Part shown: positions 19,946-29,218 of the stretch, piece after piece
Layout of the letters: each line of letters begins with the position of its first letter
Numbering within the stretch: the stretch's first letter is position 1
Translations under genes and position numbers: made by a program
NCBI RefSeq assembly: GCF_042466415.1
Contig: NZ_JAXHCH010000002.1
Location: forward strand, 930,001-994,000
Direction: 5' to 3'
DNA length: 64,000 nt
Source: Albirhodobacter sp042466415
GTDB taxonomy: Bacteria > Pseudomonadota > Alphaproteobacteria > Rhodobacterales > Rhodobacteraceae
Notes under the pieces: generated by a model
The model's input: the letters and a program-made list of their open reading frames with translations, nothing else
Databases searched by the model: none
What the model was told of the DNA's origin: nothing

Positions 19946-21325
19946 TTACATCAGTCTACGGCGGCGTGTCACTTGGATATCCAGATCGGTGATCTTTTTG
20001 CGCAACGTATTGCGGTTGATCCCGAGCAGATCAGCACATCTTGCTTGATTGCCGCCCGTTGCATCGAGGGAAATCTCGATCAAGGGTGCCTCAATCTCGC
20101 GCAAAATCCGATCATAAAGCCCCTCTGGCGGAAGATTGCCGCCATGAAGATCGAAGTAGCGTTTGAGATGACGGGCCACGGAAGCGGAGAGTTTCTCTGC
20201 ATCTGCGCCCAACGCACCGCGGCTCGGCTCCATCATCGGCTGGTTGCCCAAAACGGCCTCGACCTCGGCGCGGGTGATTTCCTCTTCGGGCGAGGTCACG
20301 ACCAGACGGCGGATGGTGTTTTCCAACTGCCGCACGTTTCCGGGCCAGCTAAACGCGCGCACAAGTGCCATTGCATCGTTGGAGAAGCGACGCAGGCCAA
20401 GCCCATCGCGTTCGGCACGGCCCAAGAAATGCTCGGCCAGAAGCGGAATATCCTCAACCCGTTCACGCAATGATGGAACCGTCAGCGCGACGCCGCCGAG
20501 GCGGTAGTAAAGATCCTGACGGAAATGGCCGGCCTCCATCTTGGCCTTCAAATCAATCTGGCTTGTCGCCATGATCCGCGGCGCTTGTTCAGGCAGCGCA
20601 TCCAACATCCGCACGATCCGCGCCTGAGTTTCCTCATCAAAATCGCCAACCTCATCGAAGACCAGCGAGCCGCCCTTCACCTTGCTCAGCAAATGTGATG
20701 GCCCGTCAGCGCCCTGCAACTCGGCCGCTTGCGCCACAACAAATGGCATCGTCCGACGATCGGAAAAGTCATGAATGGCGCGCGCAATCAAGGACTTACC
20801 CGTCCCGCTTTCGCCCGTGATCAACACTGTCAGATCCGCGTTCATCACCCGCGCAACGAGACGGTAGAGCGCTTGCATCGCAGCCGTGCGCCCAACCAAT
20901 GGCAGATCAGACGCCGCCTCAGGCAAGCTCGGCTCGCCCGTGCGGGCTGGCTGGCTGCGGCGCTTTTGTTCCAATGCCTTGGCGGCGCGTTTCATCAAAT
21001 CAGGCAAATCGAAGGGCTTGGGCAGGTAGTCATACGCCTCCGCCTCGGCTGCCTGAATCGCCGTCATGATGGTGTTTTGCGCCGAGATCACGATCACCGG
21101 AAGGCCGGGCCGCTCCTGCCCGATGCGCGGCAGCGCCTCAAGGCCGTTTCCGTCGGGCATCATAACGTCAGAAATGACCAGATCGCCCTTCCCTTCCTCA
21201 ACCCAGCGCATCAGCGTGTTGAGAGACGCCGTCGCGTGGACCTTACAGCCTGCACGCGTCAACGCCTGCGTTAAAACAGTGCGGATCGTGCGGTCGTCAT
21301 CTGCAACAAGGACAGTGCCATCCAT
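19946..21325 (-). CDS. ntrC: Nitrogen regulatory response regulator NtrC
   Basis: A 459-residue regulator: receiver domain (phospho-Asp in [14 protein letters not shown]), AAA+ domain (Walker A GESGTGKS, Walker [10 protein letters not shown]) and Fis-type helix-turn-helix ([19 protein letters not shown]). The stretch that should hold the GAFTGA sigma-54 loop is deleted or rewritten as [19 protein letters not shown]. Established knowledge: Rhodobacter capsulatus NtrC also lacks this motif and activates the housekeeping polymerase instead of sigma-54. It is 14 bases after ntrB and is phosphorylated by NtrB in the family. Confidence 0.94.
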   Translation of the reverse strand: MDGTVLVADDDRTIRTVLTQALTRAGCKVHATASLNTLMRWVEEGKGDLVISDVMMPDGNGLEALPRIGQERPGLPVIVISAQNTIMTAIQAAEAEAYDYLPKPFDLPDLMKRAAKALEQKRRSQPARTGEPSLPEAASDLPLVGRTAAMQALYRLVARVMNADLTVLITGESGTGKSLIARAIHDFSDRRTMPFVVAQAAELQGADGPSHLLSKVKGGSLVFDEVGDFDEETQARIVRMLDALPEQAPRIMATSQIDLKAKMEAGHFRQDLYYRLGGVALTVPSLRERVEDIPLLAEHFLGRAERDGLGLRRFSNDAMALVRAFSWPGNVRQLENTIRRLVVTSPEEEITRAEVEAVLGNQPMMEPSRGALGADAEKLSASVARHLKRYFDLHGGNLPPEGLYDRILREIEAPLIEISLDATGGNQARCADLLGINRNTLRKKITDLDIQVTRRRRLM

Positions 21326-21339
21326 TCGTGTGTCTCCAG

Positions 21340-22404
21340 TTAATTAGGCGCAACGGGTAAAGAAATGCGGAAGCAGGTGCGGCCGGGCTTTGAGTCAACC
21401 GAGACCCAACCGCCATGCTCCGAAATGATTTTTGAGACGAGCGCGAGGCCAAGCCCCGTGCCGTTTTCGCGGCCAGATACGAAAGGCTCGAAGAGCTCGC
21501 CCGCAATCTCCGGCGGAATGCCGGGGCCGGAATTGATCACTTCGATCTGAAGCGGAAGCGCGCGCGACTTGCCGTCCGCCCCCCGCACACGCAGCCCATG
21601 ATCGTAATAGGTGCGCAGCTTGATCTCGCCCGGTGCACCGCGTGTCGCCTCGGACGCGTTCTTGAGCAGGTTGAGAAATACCTGCGTTAACTGATCCCCG
21701 TCGCCCAAAGTAGCGGGCAAGGAGGGATCGTAATCATCCGAAATGCGCATATGCGCCCCGTGACCGATCGCGACAGATTTACGTGCACGATCCAGCACAT
21801 CGTGAATGTTCACCTCGTGCTGCTCGGGTGGGCGCACATTGCCGAACTGTTCGACCTGTTCGAGGAGCTTCACGACACGGCGTGTTTCATCAACGATGAG
21901 ATCGGTGAGTTCCAGATCATCCCCCGTCAAGTTCATCGACAAAAGTTGCGCCGCGCCCGCGATCCCCGCGAGCGGGTTTTTGATTTCATGCGCCAACATT
22001 TCGGCCATGCCAATCGCGGACCGCGCAGCAGATTTCACCGATCCCGCACGGTTGAGAACCGATCCCCGCTCGCGCGGGATGAAAGTAATCAGCAGCGCAT
22101 GCGGATCATCGCCCACCGGCGCGGCTTGCAACGAACACATCACCGGCGCGCGCTCGCCCGTGGTCAGATCGACCTCCGAGACATACACATCCGCGCGGCT
22201 CGTCCGGACACGCTCAAACACATCCTCAAGCGGCGCGGAAATTGCGAGGCGCTCCAAGATCGAATGACCGCGCAGGGATTTGGCCGACAGGTTCAGATAG
22301 CTTTCCGCGGCGGGGTTGATTTCAACCATGCGATCTTCACCGTCAATCAAAATGGCGGGCATCGGCAGGCTGGACCAAAGGGCGAATACATCAGGAAGGC
22401 TCAT
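21340..22404 (-). CDS. ntrB: Nitrogen regulatory histidine kinase/phosphatase NtrB
   Basis: A 354-residue cytoplasmic kinase with an N-terminal PAS domain ([20 protein letters not shown]), a HisKA domain with [19 protein letters not shown], and HATPase_c ([21 protein letters not shown]). In the family it phosphorylates NtrC under nitrogen shortage and is switched to phosphatase by PII. It overlaps dusB by four bases (ATGA) in the nifR3-ntrB-ntrC arrangement known from Rhodobacter and Azospirillum. Confidence 0.95.
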   Translation of the reverse strand: MSLPDVFALWSSLPMPAILIDGEDRMVEINPAAESYLNLSAKSLRGHSILERLAISAPLEDVFERVRTSRADVYVSEVDLTTGERAPVMCSLQAAPVGDDPHALLITFIPRERGSVLNRAGSVKSAARSAIGMAEMLAHEIKNPLAGIAGAAQLLSMNLTGDDLELTDLIVDETRRVVKLLEQVEQFGNVRPPEQHEVNIHDVLDRARKSVAIGHGAHMRISDDYDPSLPATLGDGDQLTQVFLNLLKNASEATRGAPGEIKLRTYYDHGLRVRGADGKSRALPLQIEVINSGPGIPPEIAGELFEPFVSGRENGTGLGLALVSKIISEHGGWVSVDSKPGRTCFRISLPVAPN

Positions 22405-23414
22405 GCTGCGGCCCCCACCGATCGTGCCCCGCGCGCGCCGATTTCGGGGGAGGAAAATGCCTCACGGATCAGCGCGAAAACCTCATCCGTTTGACTTGAG
22501 GTCTGCATCTGCGCTTTGAGGGGCGCCTCCAGCTCATCCGCGTACCAACCCAAGTGCTTGCGCGCGAGGCGCAGCCCGACATCCTTACCGTAAAACATGA
22601 GGATCGCCTCGTAGTGTTCTGATATAAAGTCACTTAACGCATTTGCGCTGGGAATTTCAGGTGCGATTGACCCGTGGAGTTCATGCGCAATCTGCGCCAA
22701 CCGCCACGGCGCGCCCTGAGCGCCGCGCCCCACCATCACCCCGCGCGCCGACGAGTCCGTCAACGCCTGTCTGGCCGAGGCCGCGTCGATGATATCGCCA
22801 TTGGCCACAACGGGGATATCAACCGCCTCAACGACCTGCGCGATCGCTTTCCAATCCGCCGCACCTTTATAGAACTGCATCCGGGTGCGGCCATGCACGA
22901 CGATCATCTGCACGCCTGCCGCCTCGGCGCGCCGCGCAATATCGGCTGCGTTCAAACTCTCATCACACCAGCCCAGACGCATCTTGAGCGTCACCGGCAA
23001 ATCGACCGCCTCCACCACGGCCTCAATCAATGTCAGGGCGTGATCAGGATCCCGCATCAAAGCCGAGCCGGACGCCCCGCCCGTCACCTTTTTCGCGGGG
23101 CACCCCATATTAATATCAATAATCTTGGCCCCCATGTCGGCAACTGCTCGCGCCGCCTCGCCCATTGGCGCTGCCTCACGGCCCGCAAGCTGCACCGAGG
23201 AGATGACGCCCCCCATATCCAGCCCGAGATCCGTTCTTGCCTTCGCGCGCACCGAAGGCTTCGCGGTCAGCATCTCGCCTGAGGCCACCATCTCGGAGAC
23301 CAGCAACCCAGCCCCGAAACGCGCCACCATCTTGCGAAACGGCAGATCGGTAATCCCTGCCATCGGCGCCAAGAACACCGGAGGGTCGAGAAGATATGGA
23401 CCAATCTTGATCAT
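22401..23414 (-). CDS. dusB: tRNA-dihydrouridine synthase DusB (NifR3)
   Basis: A 337-residue flavoprotein that reduces uridines in the tRNA D-loop. TIM-barrel features are FLAPMAGITDLPFR at the start, INMGCPAKKVTGG with the catalytic cysteine, VTLKMRLGW, and VHGRTRMQFYKGAADW, then VVANGDI for FMN phosphate. It heads the ntr operon and is coupled to ntrB by ATGA. No canonical nitrogen operator was identified in the 272 bases upstream. Confidence 0.95.
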   Translation of the reverse strand: MIKIGPYLLDPPVFLAPMAGITDLPFRKMVARFGAGLLVSEMVASGEMLTAKPSVRAKARTDLGLDMGGVISSVQLAGREAAPMGEAARAVADMGAKIIDINMGCPAKKVTGGASGSALMRDPDHALTLIEAVVEAVDLPVTLKMRLGWCDESLNAADIARRAEAAGVQMIVVHGRTRMQFYKGAADWKAIAQVVEAVDIPVVANGDIIDAASARQALTDSSARGVMVGRGAQGAPWRLAQIAHELHGSIAPEIPSANALSDFISEHYEAILMFYGKDVGLRLARKHLGWYADELEAPLKAQMQTSSQTDEVFALIREAFSSPEIGARGARSVGAAA

Positions 23415-23686
23415 CAGGTTGCCAACTTAATCCGTCATTTATGCGCAGGTCGATCAAATGGATCAGGGCGACCGACCTGCTAAAGAAGCCATAAGCCGCA
23501 TATTTCAGCAGCGCTTGCCTATGTGATAGCCGCCAACCCCCAAGATTCCAATGCATAGCGCGCTTTTCCGGCGCTATAAATATGCATATGCCCATTTTTT
23601 AATCACATACCTTTATCCCCCTTTGATTGCGCCCGCCCACGGGTCAGGATAAACCAGCCTAGACTTCACCAAGAGACGGACCCGAC

Positions 23687-24835
23687 ATGACGATCGCAGC
23701 AATTATCGTGGCCGCAGGGCGCGGCACGCGCGCAGGCGAAGGACCGCCAAAACAGTGGCGTCAATTGGGCGGGATGACTGTGCTCGAGCGCAGTGTCGCA
23801 TGTTTCCGACGCGCCGATATCGAACGCATCATCGTCGTGCTGCACCCTGACGATATGGCGCAGGGCGTTACCCTGTTCGGAGGGGATGTAATCTTGGTCG
23901 CGGGCGGCGCCACGCGCATATCGAGTGTGAGGAATGCACTAGAACTTATTGATCCTAATAATATTTCTAAAGTTCTGATCCATGATGGCGCGCGCCCATT
24001 CGTTGATCAGGCGGTGATTCAGCGGGTGATCGATGCGCTCAAAGCCGCACCAGCCGCCGCACCAGCCCTACCAGTGACAGACGCGCTGTGGCGCGGCGAC
24101 AATGGCGTTGTGCGCGACAGTGCTGATCGCGAGGGCCTTTTCCGGGCGCAAACGCCGCAGGGCTTCGATCTGCGCGCCATCCTGGACGCGCACCGCGCGT
24201 ATGACCCCGAACAAAACGCGGCCGATGACGTTGAAATCGCGCGCGCGTCAGGTATCATCACCCAGATCGTACAAGGGTCTGAAGACAATATCAAAATCAC
24301 ATGGCCCGACGATTTCGTGCGCGGCGAAAAGATGATCGCAAGGAGCTCGAAAATGGATATCAGATTAGGCAATGGCTACGATGTCCACGCCTTCAGCCAA
24401 GGCGATAAGGTCATCTTATGCGGCATCGAAGTCCCCCACGATAAAGCGCTCTTGGGGCATTCTGACGCCGATGTTGCGATGCATGCGCTGACGGACGCCC
24501 TCTACGGTGCCCTCGCGCAAGGCGACATTGGTCGTCATTTTCCGCCCAGCGACCCGCAGTGGAAAGGCGCCTCCTCCGACATATTCCTTCGCCACGCCGG
24601 CAATCTGGCGCGCGAAATGGGCTTTGCAATTTCGAATGTAGATGTCACCATCGTGTGCGAACGCCCCAAGATTGGGCCGCATGCGACGGTGATGATGGCG
24701 AGGCTTGCGGATATTCTCGCCATTGAGGTCAGCCGCGTTTCTGTCAAGGCGACCACCTCCGAGCGGTTAGGATTTACCGGCCGTGAAGAAGGTATCGCCT
24801 CCATCGCCACAGCCACACTTATCAAAGGCGCATGA
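23687..24835 (+). CDS. ispDF: Bifunctional IspD/IspF isoprenoid enzyme
   Basis: A 382-residue fusion of two steps of the non-mevalonate (MEP) pathway. Residues 1-222 are IspD (CTP transfer to methylerythritol 4-phosphate): [20 protein letters not shown] and IHDGARPFV. Residues from about 223 are IspF (cyclodiphosphate synthase): [11 protein letters not shown] with zinc ligands Asp and His, [20 protein letters not shown], and the late [16 protein letters not shown]. The fusion is characteristic of alphaproteobacteria and Campylobacterota. First gene of an operon with pgpA and a pncC-like gene. Confidence 0.96.
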   Translation: MTIAAIIVAAGRGTRAGEGPPKQWRQLGGMTVLERSVACFRRADIERIIVVLHPDDMAQGVTLFGGDVILVAGGATRISSVRNALELIDPNNISKVLIHDGARPFVDQAVIQRVIDALKAAPAAAPALPVTDALWRGDNGVVRDSADREGLFRAQTPQGFDLRAILDAHRAYDPEQNAADDVEIARASGIITQIVQGSEDNIKITWPDDFVRGEKMIARSSKMDIRLGNGYDVHAFSQGDKVILCGIEVPHDKALLGHSDADVAMHALTDALYGALAQGDIGRHFPPSDPQWKGASSDIFLRHAGNLAREMGFAISNVDVTIVCERPKIGPHATVMMARLADILAIEVSRVSVKATTSERLGFTGREEGIASIATATLIKGA

Positions 24836-24836
24836 A

Positions 24837-25319
24837 ATGATTAGATTTATCAATACCTTCGGCTTCGTAGGTCTGATGCGCCCCGCACCGGGCACTTGGG
24901 GCTCGCTCGCGGCGCTGCTCATCGGCTGGGGCTTGGAGCGCTACGTCGGCTTCCCTGCCTTACTGATCGCAACGCTTGCCGTCACAGCCCTCGGGTTTTG
25001 GTCCATCAACGTGGCGCTAAAAGACCGGCCCGGGGAAGATCCTTCCGAGATCGTGATCGACGAGGTTGCGGGCCAATGGCTGGCGATGCTGTTTCCGGCC
25101 GTTGCCTTCTTCTCAAAGGATCTTGCGATGGCTTGGCCTGCGCCCATCACGGCCTTTGTTCTGTTCCGCCTCTTTGACATCACCAAGCCTTGGTTGGTGG
25201 GCCGCGCCGACGCGCGCCACGATCCTGCTGGTGTCATGCTTGACGATCTGTGGGCGGGCGTGTTTGCTGGCGTCTCGACGCTCGTTCTCGGCATCATCTA
25301 TCATATCATCTTCCTATGA
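24837..25319 (+). CDS. pgpA: Phosphatidylglycerophosphatase A
   Basis: A 160-residue membrane enzyme that removes phosphate from phosphatidylglycerophosphate to make phosphatidylglycerol. It shows GLMRPAPGTWGSL, the catalytic VIDEVAGQWLAM, and FDITKPW with DLWAGVFAG near the C-terminus, with about four hydrophobic segments. ATG at 24837 starts one base after the ispDF stop; the longer frame is an overlap with ispDF. The next gene overlaps it by four bases. Confidence 0.93.
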   Translation: MIRFINTFGFVGLMRPAPGTWGSLAALLIGWGLERYVGFPALLIATLAVTALGFWSINVALKDRPGEDPSEIVIDEVAGQWLAMLFPAVAFFSKDLAMAWPAPITAFVLFRLFDITKPWLVGRADARHDPAGVMLDDLWAGVFAGVSTLVLGIIYHIIFL

Positions 25320-25807
25320 GTATCGCCGCGCAGATCATTGAAATCGCAAGATCATTGGGTCTTCGCATTACGACGGCCGAAAGCTGTACCGGCGGCATGG
25401 TCAGCGCCGCGTTGACCGATATCGCAGGCTCCTCAGCGGTGTTTGAGCGAGGCTTCGTTACCTATTCCAACACCGCCAAGGCGGAGATGCTCAACGTTTC
25501 TCCCGCCACACTGCAAAGCTTTGGCGCGGTATCCGAGGCGGTCGCGTGCGAGATGGCGCGCGGCGCTCTGGAGGCGGCGCGCGCCCAGATCGCGGTCTCT
25601 ATCAGCGGGATCGCGGGGCCAGGCGGATCGGATCACAAACCTGAGGGCCGCGTTTGCTTTGCCATCGCGACCAAGTCTTTTGATGCGACGATAGACCTGT
25701 GGAGCGAGACGGTTGAATTTGGTGCGCGAGGCCGCGCCGCAGTCCGCGCAGCCGCATGCGACCACGCCTTAATGATGATTTTAAATGCAGCATTGATAAA
25801 AGCTTAG
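25316..25807 (+). CDS. pncC: Nicotinamide-nucleotide amidohydrolase, CinA C-terminal family
   Basis: A 163-residue stand-alone CinA C-terminal domain. It has TTAESCTGGMVSAALTDIAG with the catalytic serine of the family, GFVTYSNTAKAEMLNV, AVSEAVACEMARGAL and SISGIAGPGGS. Such proteins hydrolyse nicotinamide mononucleotide in NAD recycling. There is no N-terminal COG1058 domain, so it is the short PncC form. It overlaps pgpA by ATGA and closes the operon. Confidence 0.92.
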   Translation: MSIAAQIIEIARSLGLRITTAESCTGGMVSAALTDIAGSSAVFERGFVTYSNTAKAEMLNVSPATLQSFGAVSEAVACEMARGALEAARAQIAVSISGIAGPGGSDHKPEGRVCFAIATKSFDATIDLWSETVEFGARGRAAVRAAACDHALMMILNAALIKA

Positions 25808-25843
25808 GCATATTTATGCCGCCCAATTTTATATCACAGGCTA

Positions 25844-25936
25844 CTAAAAACCGATTATATTTTGCTCTCTCCATAAAACGCCCATAAAAACGACGCCGAA
25901 AACCGCTAGCGCCTCTTTCGCCGTCATTCCCGGCAT
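25844..25936 (-). CDS. Possible 30-residue hydrophobic small protein
   Basis: A minus-strand frame of 30 codons starts at an ATG preceded by GGAGGGATAATC, a strong Shine-Dalgarno sequence. The product is MPGMTAKEALAVFGVVFMGV followed by LWREQNIIGF, one short hydrophobic helix with charged ends. It is divergent from the ammonium transporter gene. The caution is that its ribosome site is one arm of an inverted repeat whose other arm is the amt ribosome site, so the apparent site may be a mirror effect. Confidence 0.35.
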   Translation of the reverse strand: MPGMTAKEALAVFGVVFMGVLWREQNIIGF

Positions 25937-25975
25937 GATTATCCCTCCGCCGTAACAATTGGAGGGGTAATGATG
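25934..25975 (+). promoter_or_regulatory. Inverted repeat enclosing the amt ribosome-binding site
   Basis: CATGATTATCCCTCC (25934-25948) and GGAGGGGTAATGATG (25961-25975) pair at 14 of 15 positions, counting one G:T, around a 12-base loop. In the amt mRNA this hairpin would bury both the GGAGG and the first two ATG codons. It could limit translation of the transporter until melted by a protein, an RNA or temperature. Confidence 0.5.
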
Positions 25976-27151
25976 AACGCAGCTGATACCGCATGGATCA
26001 TGGTCGCAACGGCTTTGGTTCTGCTGATGACACTTCCGGGCCTCGCCCTGTTTTACGGCGGTTTGGTGCGCGCACGAAACGTGCTGTCGGTCTTTATGCA
26101 ATGTTTCGCCATTGCGGCGCTGATGAGCTTGCTTTGGATGGCGGTCGGTTATTCAATCGCGTTTGGCGAGGCCAATGCGATCTGGGGCGGCCTGAACAAA
26201 GCGATGCTCATCGGCATTGACGCAAGTACGCTGAAAGGCACCCTCCCCGAAATCCTGTTCTTCGCGTTTCAAATGACCTTCGCGATCATCACGCCTGCGC
26301 TGATTCTGGGCGCATTTGTGGAGCGCGTAAACTTCTGGTGGGTAATGGGCTTCTCGGCGGCATGGATGCTGTTGGTTTACGCGCCAGTGACGCATTGGAT
26401 TTGGGGCGGCGGGATGATGTCCGACGGCGGGATCTTCGGCGCGGTTGGCACGAAAGATTTTGCGGGCGGAATCGTTGTCCACGAAACCGCAGCGCTGGCC
26501 GCCCTTCTCATCGCGGTGATGATCGGCCCACGTAAAAACCGCCATACCGCGCCGCACAATCCCGGCATGGTGGCCATCGGCGCAGGGCTTCTCTGGGTCG
26601 GTTGGTTCGGTTTCAACGGCGGATCGCAGCTTGCGGCGGATGGAAACGCGGCGATGGCGATCACTGTGACGCATCTTTCTGCGGCGGCGGCGTCGCTCTC
26701 GTGGATGGTCTGGGAAAAGATCAAATTCGGACGCGCCTCGTTGATCGGTATCGTGACCGGCACGATCGCTGGCCTTGCCTCGATCACCCCCGCCTCGGGC
26801 TTTGTGACGCCCGTTCAGGCGGTGATCATCGGGCTGGTTGCAGGGGTTCTGTGCCAAGAGGCCGTCAACTTGATCCGCGAGCGCCTGAAGATCGACGACA
26901 CGCTCGACGTTTTCGCCGTGCACGGCGTGGGCGGCATTTTCGGCACAGTGATGATCGCGATTTTTGGCCAAGGCAGCTTTATCGCGCAAGTCGGCGCACT
27001 GGTGATCGTCGGGGTTTATACGCTTGGTATGACCTGGATCCTGGCAAAGCTGATCGGGTGGATCACGCCGATGCGCGTCGATCTGGAAGCCGAGACGAAC
27101 GGCTTGGATCTTTCCACGCACGGAGAGCGCGCTTACGACATAAACAGCTAA
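25970..27151 (+). CDS. amtB: Ammonium transporter (Amt/MEP/Rh family)
   Basis: A 393-residue inner-membrane channel with about eleven hydrophobic segments and no cleaved signal peptide. Family marks are LPGLALFYGGLVRARNVLS, the phenylalanine-gate region FQMTFAIITPALILGAFVER, and the pore histidines in FAGGIVVHETAA and DVFAVHGVGGIFG. The glnK/PII gene that usually precedes amtB is absent here. Two ATGs lie in tandem at 25970 and 25973 after GGAGGGG, inside a hairpin. The C-terminal tail after the last helix is short. Import of ammonium fits with the ntr genes located 2.5 kb away. Confidence 0.92.
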   Translation: MMNAADTAWIMVATALVLLMTLPGLALFYGGLVRARNVLSVFMQCFAIAALMSLLWMAVGYSIAFGEANAIWGGLNKAMLIGIDASTLKGTLPEILFFAFQMTFAIITPALILGAFVERVNFWWVMGFSAAWMLLVYAPVTHWIWGGGMMSDGGIFGAVGTKDFAGGIVVHETAALAALLIAVMIGPRKNRHTAPHNPGMVAIGAGLLWVGWFGFNGGSQLAADGNAAMAITVTHLSAAAASLSWMVWEKIKFGRASLIGIVTGTIAGLASITPASGFVTPVQAVIIGLVAGVLCQEAVNLIRERLKIDDTLDVFAVHGVGGIFGTVMIAIFGQGSFIAQVGALVIVGVYTLGMTWILAKLIGWITPMRVDLEAETNGLDLSTHGERAYDINS

Positions 27152-27171
27152 TAACGCTTTGATTCTAAACG

Positions 27172-27199
27172 AAAACGGCGCGAGACATCGCGCCGTTTT
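27172..27199. terminator. Bidirectional terminator between amt and the COQ10 gene
   Basis: A perfect 12-base stem, AAAACGGCGCGA with TCGCGCCGTTTT, and a four-base loop, has T-runs on both strands. It serves the two convergent genes. Confidence 0.88.
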
Positions 27200-27214
27200 G
27201 GCATTTTTCCGCCC

Positions 27215-27682
27215 TCATGCGCCGTAAAGTTTTGCCGCCCGCGTCTCGAACGCCTTCACGATCCTGCGCATAGCCTCGTCAAAGACAATGCCGATAACGC
27301 CCTGCAAAAGCGCGTTTTTAAATTCGAAATCGACGAAAAACTCGACCGTGCAGCCGCCGTCTTCGCGGTCCGCAAATTTCCAATAGGATTTCAAATACTT
27401 GAATGGCCCATCAAGATATTCCGTATCCACTTGCGGGCGATCTGGCCACAGCGTCACACGCGAGCCGAACCGTTCGCGGAACACTTTGAACGAGATCACC
27501 AAATCGGCTTCCATCACCTCGGGAACGGCGCCCGTTTCATCGGGCAATCCATCCTTGCGCGAACGGATTCGCGCGGCGGAATTCCACGGTAAAAATTCGG
27601 GATAGCGCGCGACATCGGCCACAAGGTCATACATCTGTTGCGCCGTGTAAGGCATTGCGCGGGTCTCGGAATGTTGCGGCAT
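27215..27682 (-). CDS. COQ10/RatA-like START-domain protein
   Basis: A 155-residue polyketide-cyclase/START fold. Family segments are YTAQQMYDLVADVARYPEFL and PWNSAARIRS near the start, a central beta-sheet grip, and GVIGIVFDEAMRRIVKAFE at the end. In alphaproteobacteria and mitochondria such proteins bind ubiquinone and support respiration; the E. coli relative RatA was described as a toxin acting on 70S ribosome assembly. The COQ10-like role is more likely here. The ATG follows AGGAACGCC. Divergent from a small membrane protein gene. Confidence 0.85.
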   Translation of the reverse strand: MPQHSETRAMPYTAQQMYDLVADVARYPEFLPWNSAARIRSRKDGLPDETGAVPEVMEADLVISFKVFRERFGSRVTLWPDRPQVDTEYLDGPFKYLKSYWKFADREDGGCTVEFFVDFEFKNALLQGVIGIVFDEAMRRIVKAFETRAAKLYGA

Positions 27683-27808
27683 GGCGTTCCTTTGCTCGGC
27701 TTGCGATCCGTGCCATGATGCAGGCCGCGCCCCCTTTTGGAAAAACGGGCGGCAGAAATCAAGGGCAACTGGCCCGCCAAGCCCCGCTCACGGAGGAGGT
27801 GCGACACA

Positions 27809-27991
27809 ATGAACCCGATTTGGTTCCTGCGAATGACAAAATGGGTGCGCAATCCTCCTTCAATGGGGCGGATCAAACTCGTGTTTGGGGTCGTTGCTGT
27901 GTGCGTTTTGATCGTTGTGCTGGATCGCTACGGTCTTTGGCCTGATTGGGCGCAGGGCGAGACCCGCAAGCTGCGCTGGCGCCCCGAATGA
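27809..27991 (+). CDS. Small membrane protein, 60 residues
   Basis: Unrecognised 60-residue protein starting at an ATG preceded by the very strong GGAGGAGGT. One transmembrane helix is clear (RIKLVFGVVAVCVLIVVLD), with a basic N-terminus and a polar, Trp-containing C-terminal tail. It lies between the divergent COQ10-like gene and the convergent lipA. Base composition matches its neighbours, so it appears to be a native gene. Function unknown. Confidence 0.75.
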   Translation: MNPIWFLRMTKWVRNPPSMGRIKLVFGVVAVCVLIVVLDRYGLWPDWAQGETRKLRWRPE

Positions 27992-28019
27992 GGCACGAGC
28001 GCAGCTCGGCATGCGCCGG

Positions 28020-28973
28020 TCAGGCGTGAGCGTGACGCGCCAACCGCGCGGCGCGCAAGCGTTCGAAATCATCGCCCGCGTGGTAGGATGACCGCGTCAG
28101 CGGCGTGGCCGAGACCATCAAGAAGCCCTTCCCGTAGGCGGCCTTCTCATAGCTCTTGAATTCCTCTGGGGTCACGAACCGGTCAACGCGGTGATGCTTC
28201 GGCGTGGGCTGGAGATATTGGCCGATCGTCAGGAAATCGATATCGGCGGCGCGCATATCGTCCATCACCTGCCTGACGCCCTGCGCATCCTCGCCCAAGC
28301 CAACCATGATGCCCGATTTGGTAAACATCGTCGGGTCCAACTCCTTCACGCGCTGCAACAAACGCAATGAATGGAAATATCGCGCGCCGGGGCGCACTTC
28401 CGGATAGAGGCCGGGGACGGTTTCCAAATTGTGGTTAAACACATCAGGCTTTGCCTTAACAACGATCTCTAACACACTGGGATCACAGCGGATAAAGTCC
28501 GGCGTCAGAATCTCGATGGTGGTCTGCGGCGCTTGGCGACGGATCGCGCGGATGGTTTGCGCGAAATGCTCCGCGCCGCCATCTTCAACATCATCACGAT
28601 CCACCGAGGTGATCACGACGTGGTTCAGCCCCAGCTTTTTCACCGCATCCGCCACGCGACCCGGCTCGAACACATCGAGCGCCTCAGGCGGCTTGCCGGT
28701 CGCGATATTGCAAAAGGTGCAGGCGCGCGTGCAAACTTCGCCCATGATCATCATTGTCGCATGGCCTTGCGACCAGCATTCGCCCACATTTGGGCATCCT
28801 GCTTCTTCGCACACAGTCGTCAGCTTGTGCTCGCGCATGATGTCACGCGTGTCTTTATAGCCTTGCGAGGTCGGCGCCTTTACACGAATCCATTCGGGCT
28901 TTTTTGGCTGCGCCTGATCCGGCTTGCGGGCCTTTTCAGGGTGACGCTGTTCGGGAAGTTTGAGATCGCGCAT
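28020..28973 (-). CDS. lipA: Lipoyl synthase
   Basis: A 317-residue radical-SAM enzyme that inserts two sulfur atoms into octanoyl groups on lipoate-dependent enzymes. Both iron-sulfur sites are visible: the auxiliary cluster cysteines C55, C60 and C66 ([15 protein letters not shown]) and the radical-SAM cluster cysteines C81, C85 and C88 ([10 protein letters not shown]). The usual [10 protein letters not shown] near the C-terminus supplies the conserved serine. ATG at 28973 gives the standard [15 protein letters not shown] start after AAAGGAAC; the longer frame is rejected. Confidence 0.96.
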   Translation of the reverse strand: MRDLKLPEQRHPEKARKPDQAQPKKPEWIRVKAPTSQGYKDTRDIMREHKLTTVCEEAGCPNVGECWSQGHATMMIMGEVCTRACTFCNIATGKPPEALDVFEPGRVADAVKKLGLNHVVITSVDRDDVEDGGAEHFAQTIRAIRRQAPQTTIEILTPDFIRCDPSVLEIVVKAKPDVFNHNLETVPGLYPEVRPGARYFHSLRLLQRVKELDPTMFTKSGIMVGLGEDAQGVRQVMDDMRAADIDFLTIGQYLQPTPKHHRVDRFVTPEEFKSYEKAAYGKGFLMVSATPLTRSSYHAGDDFERLRAARLARHAHA

Positions 28974-29218
28974 CGCATGTTCCTTTGCCTCGGCCGATCG
29001 GGGCCTTGCCTTATGCGACTCATAGGCCGTTTTGGGACGGCATGCAACGCGGCGCAGGCGGGAATTACCCTTGCACAGCAAGCCATCACGCGGAGGCTCA
29101 TGCCCGTTTTGCATCACTGCGTTGCAGCAAAATCATGCCGCATATGCAAGGTCAGCAGTTGTGACCCGTCGGCGGGGCGCTTAAACTAGCGCGGAATTCA
29201 CATAACACGGAGCCTTAG

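Noticed and set aside
25937..26101. Upstream extension of the 30-residue frame to 85 codons
   Set aside because: The added part lies opposite the first codons of amt and is Cys/His-rich without a ribosome site.
26153..27121. 322-codon minus-strand frame opposite amt
   Set aside because: The opposite strand carries an unmistakable Amt protein; this frame is His/Arg/Asp-rich noise.
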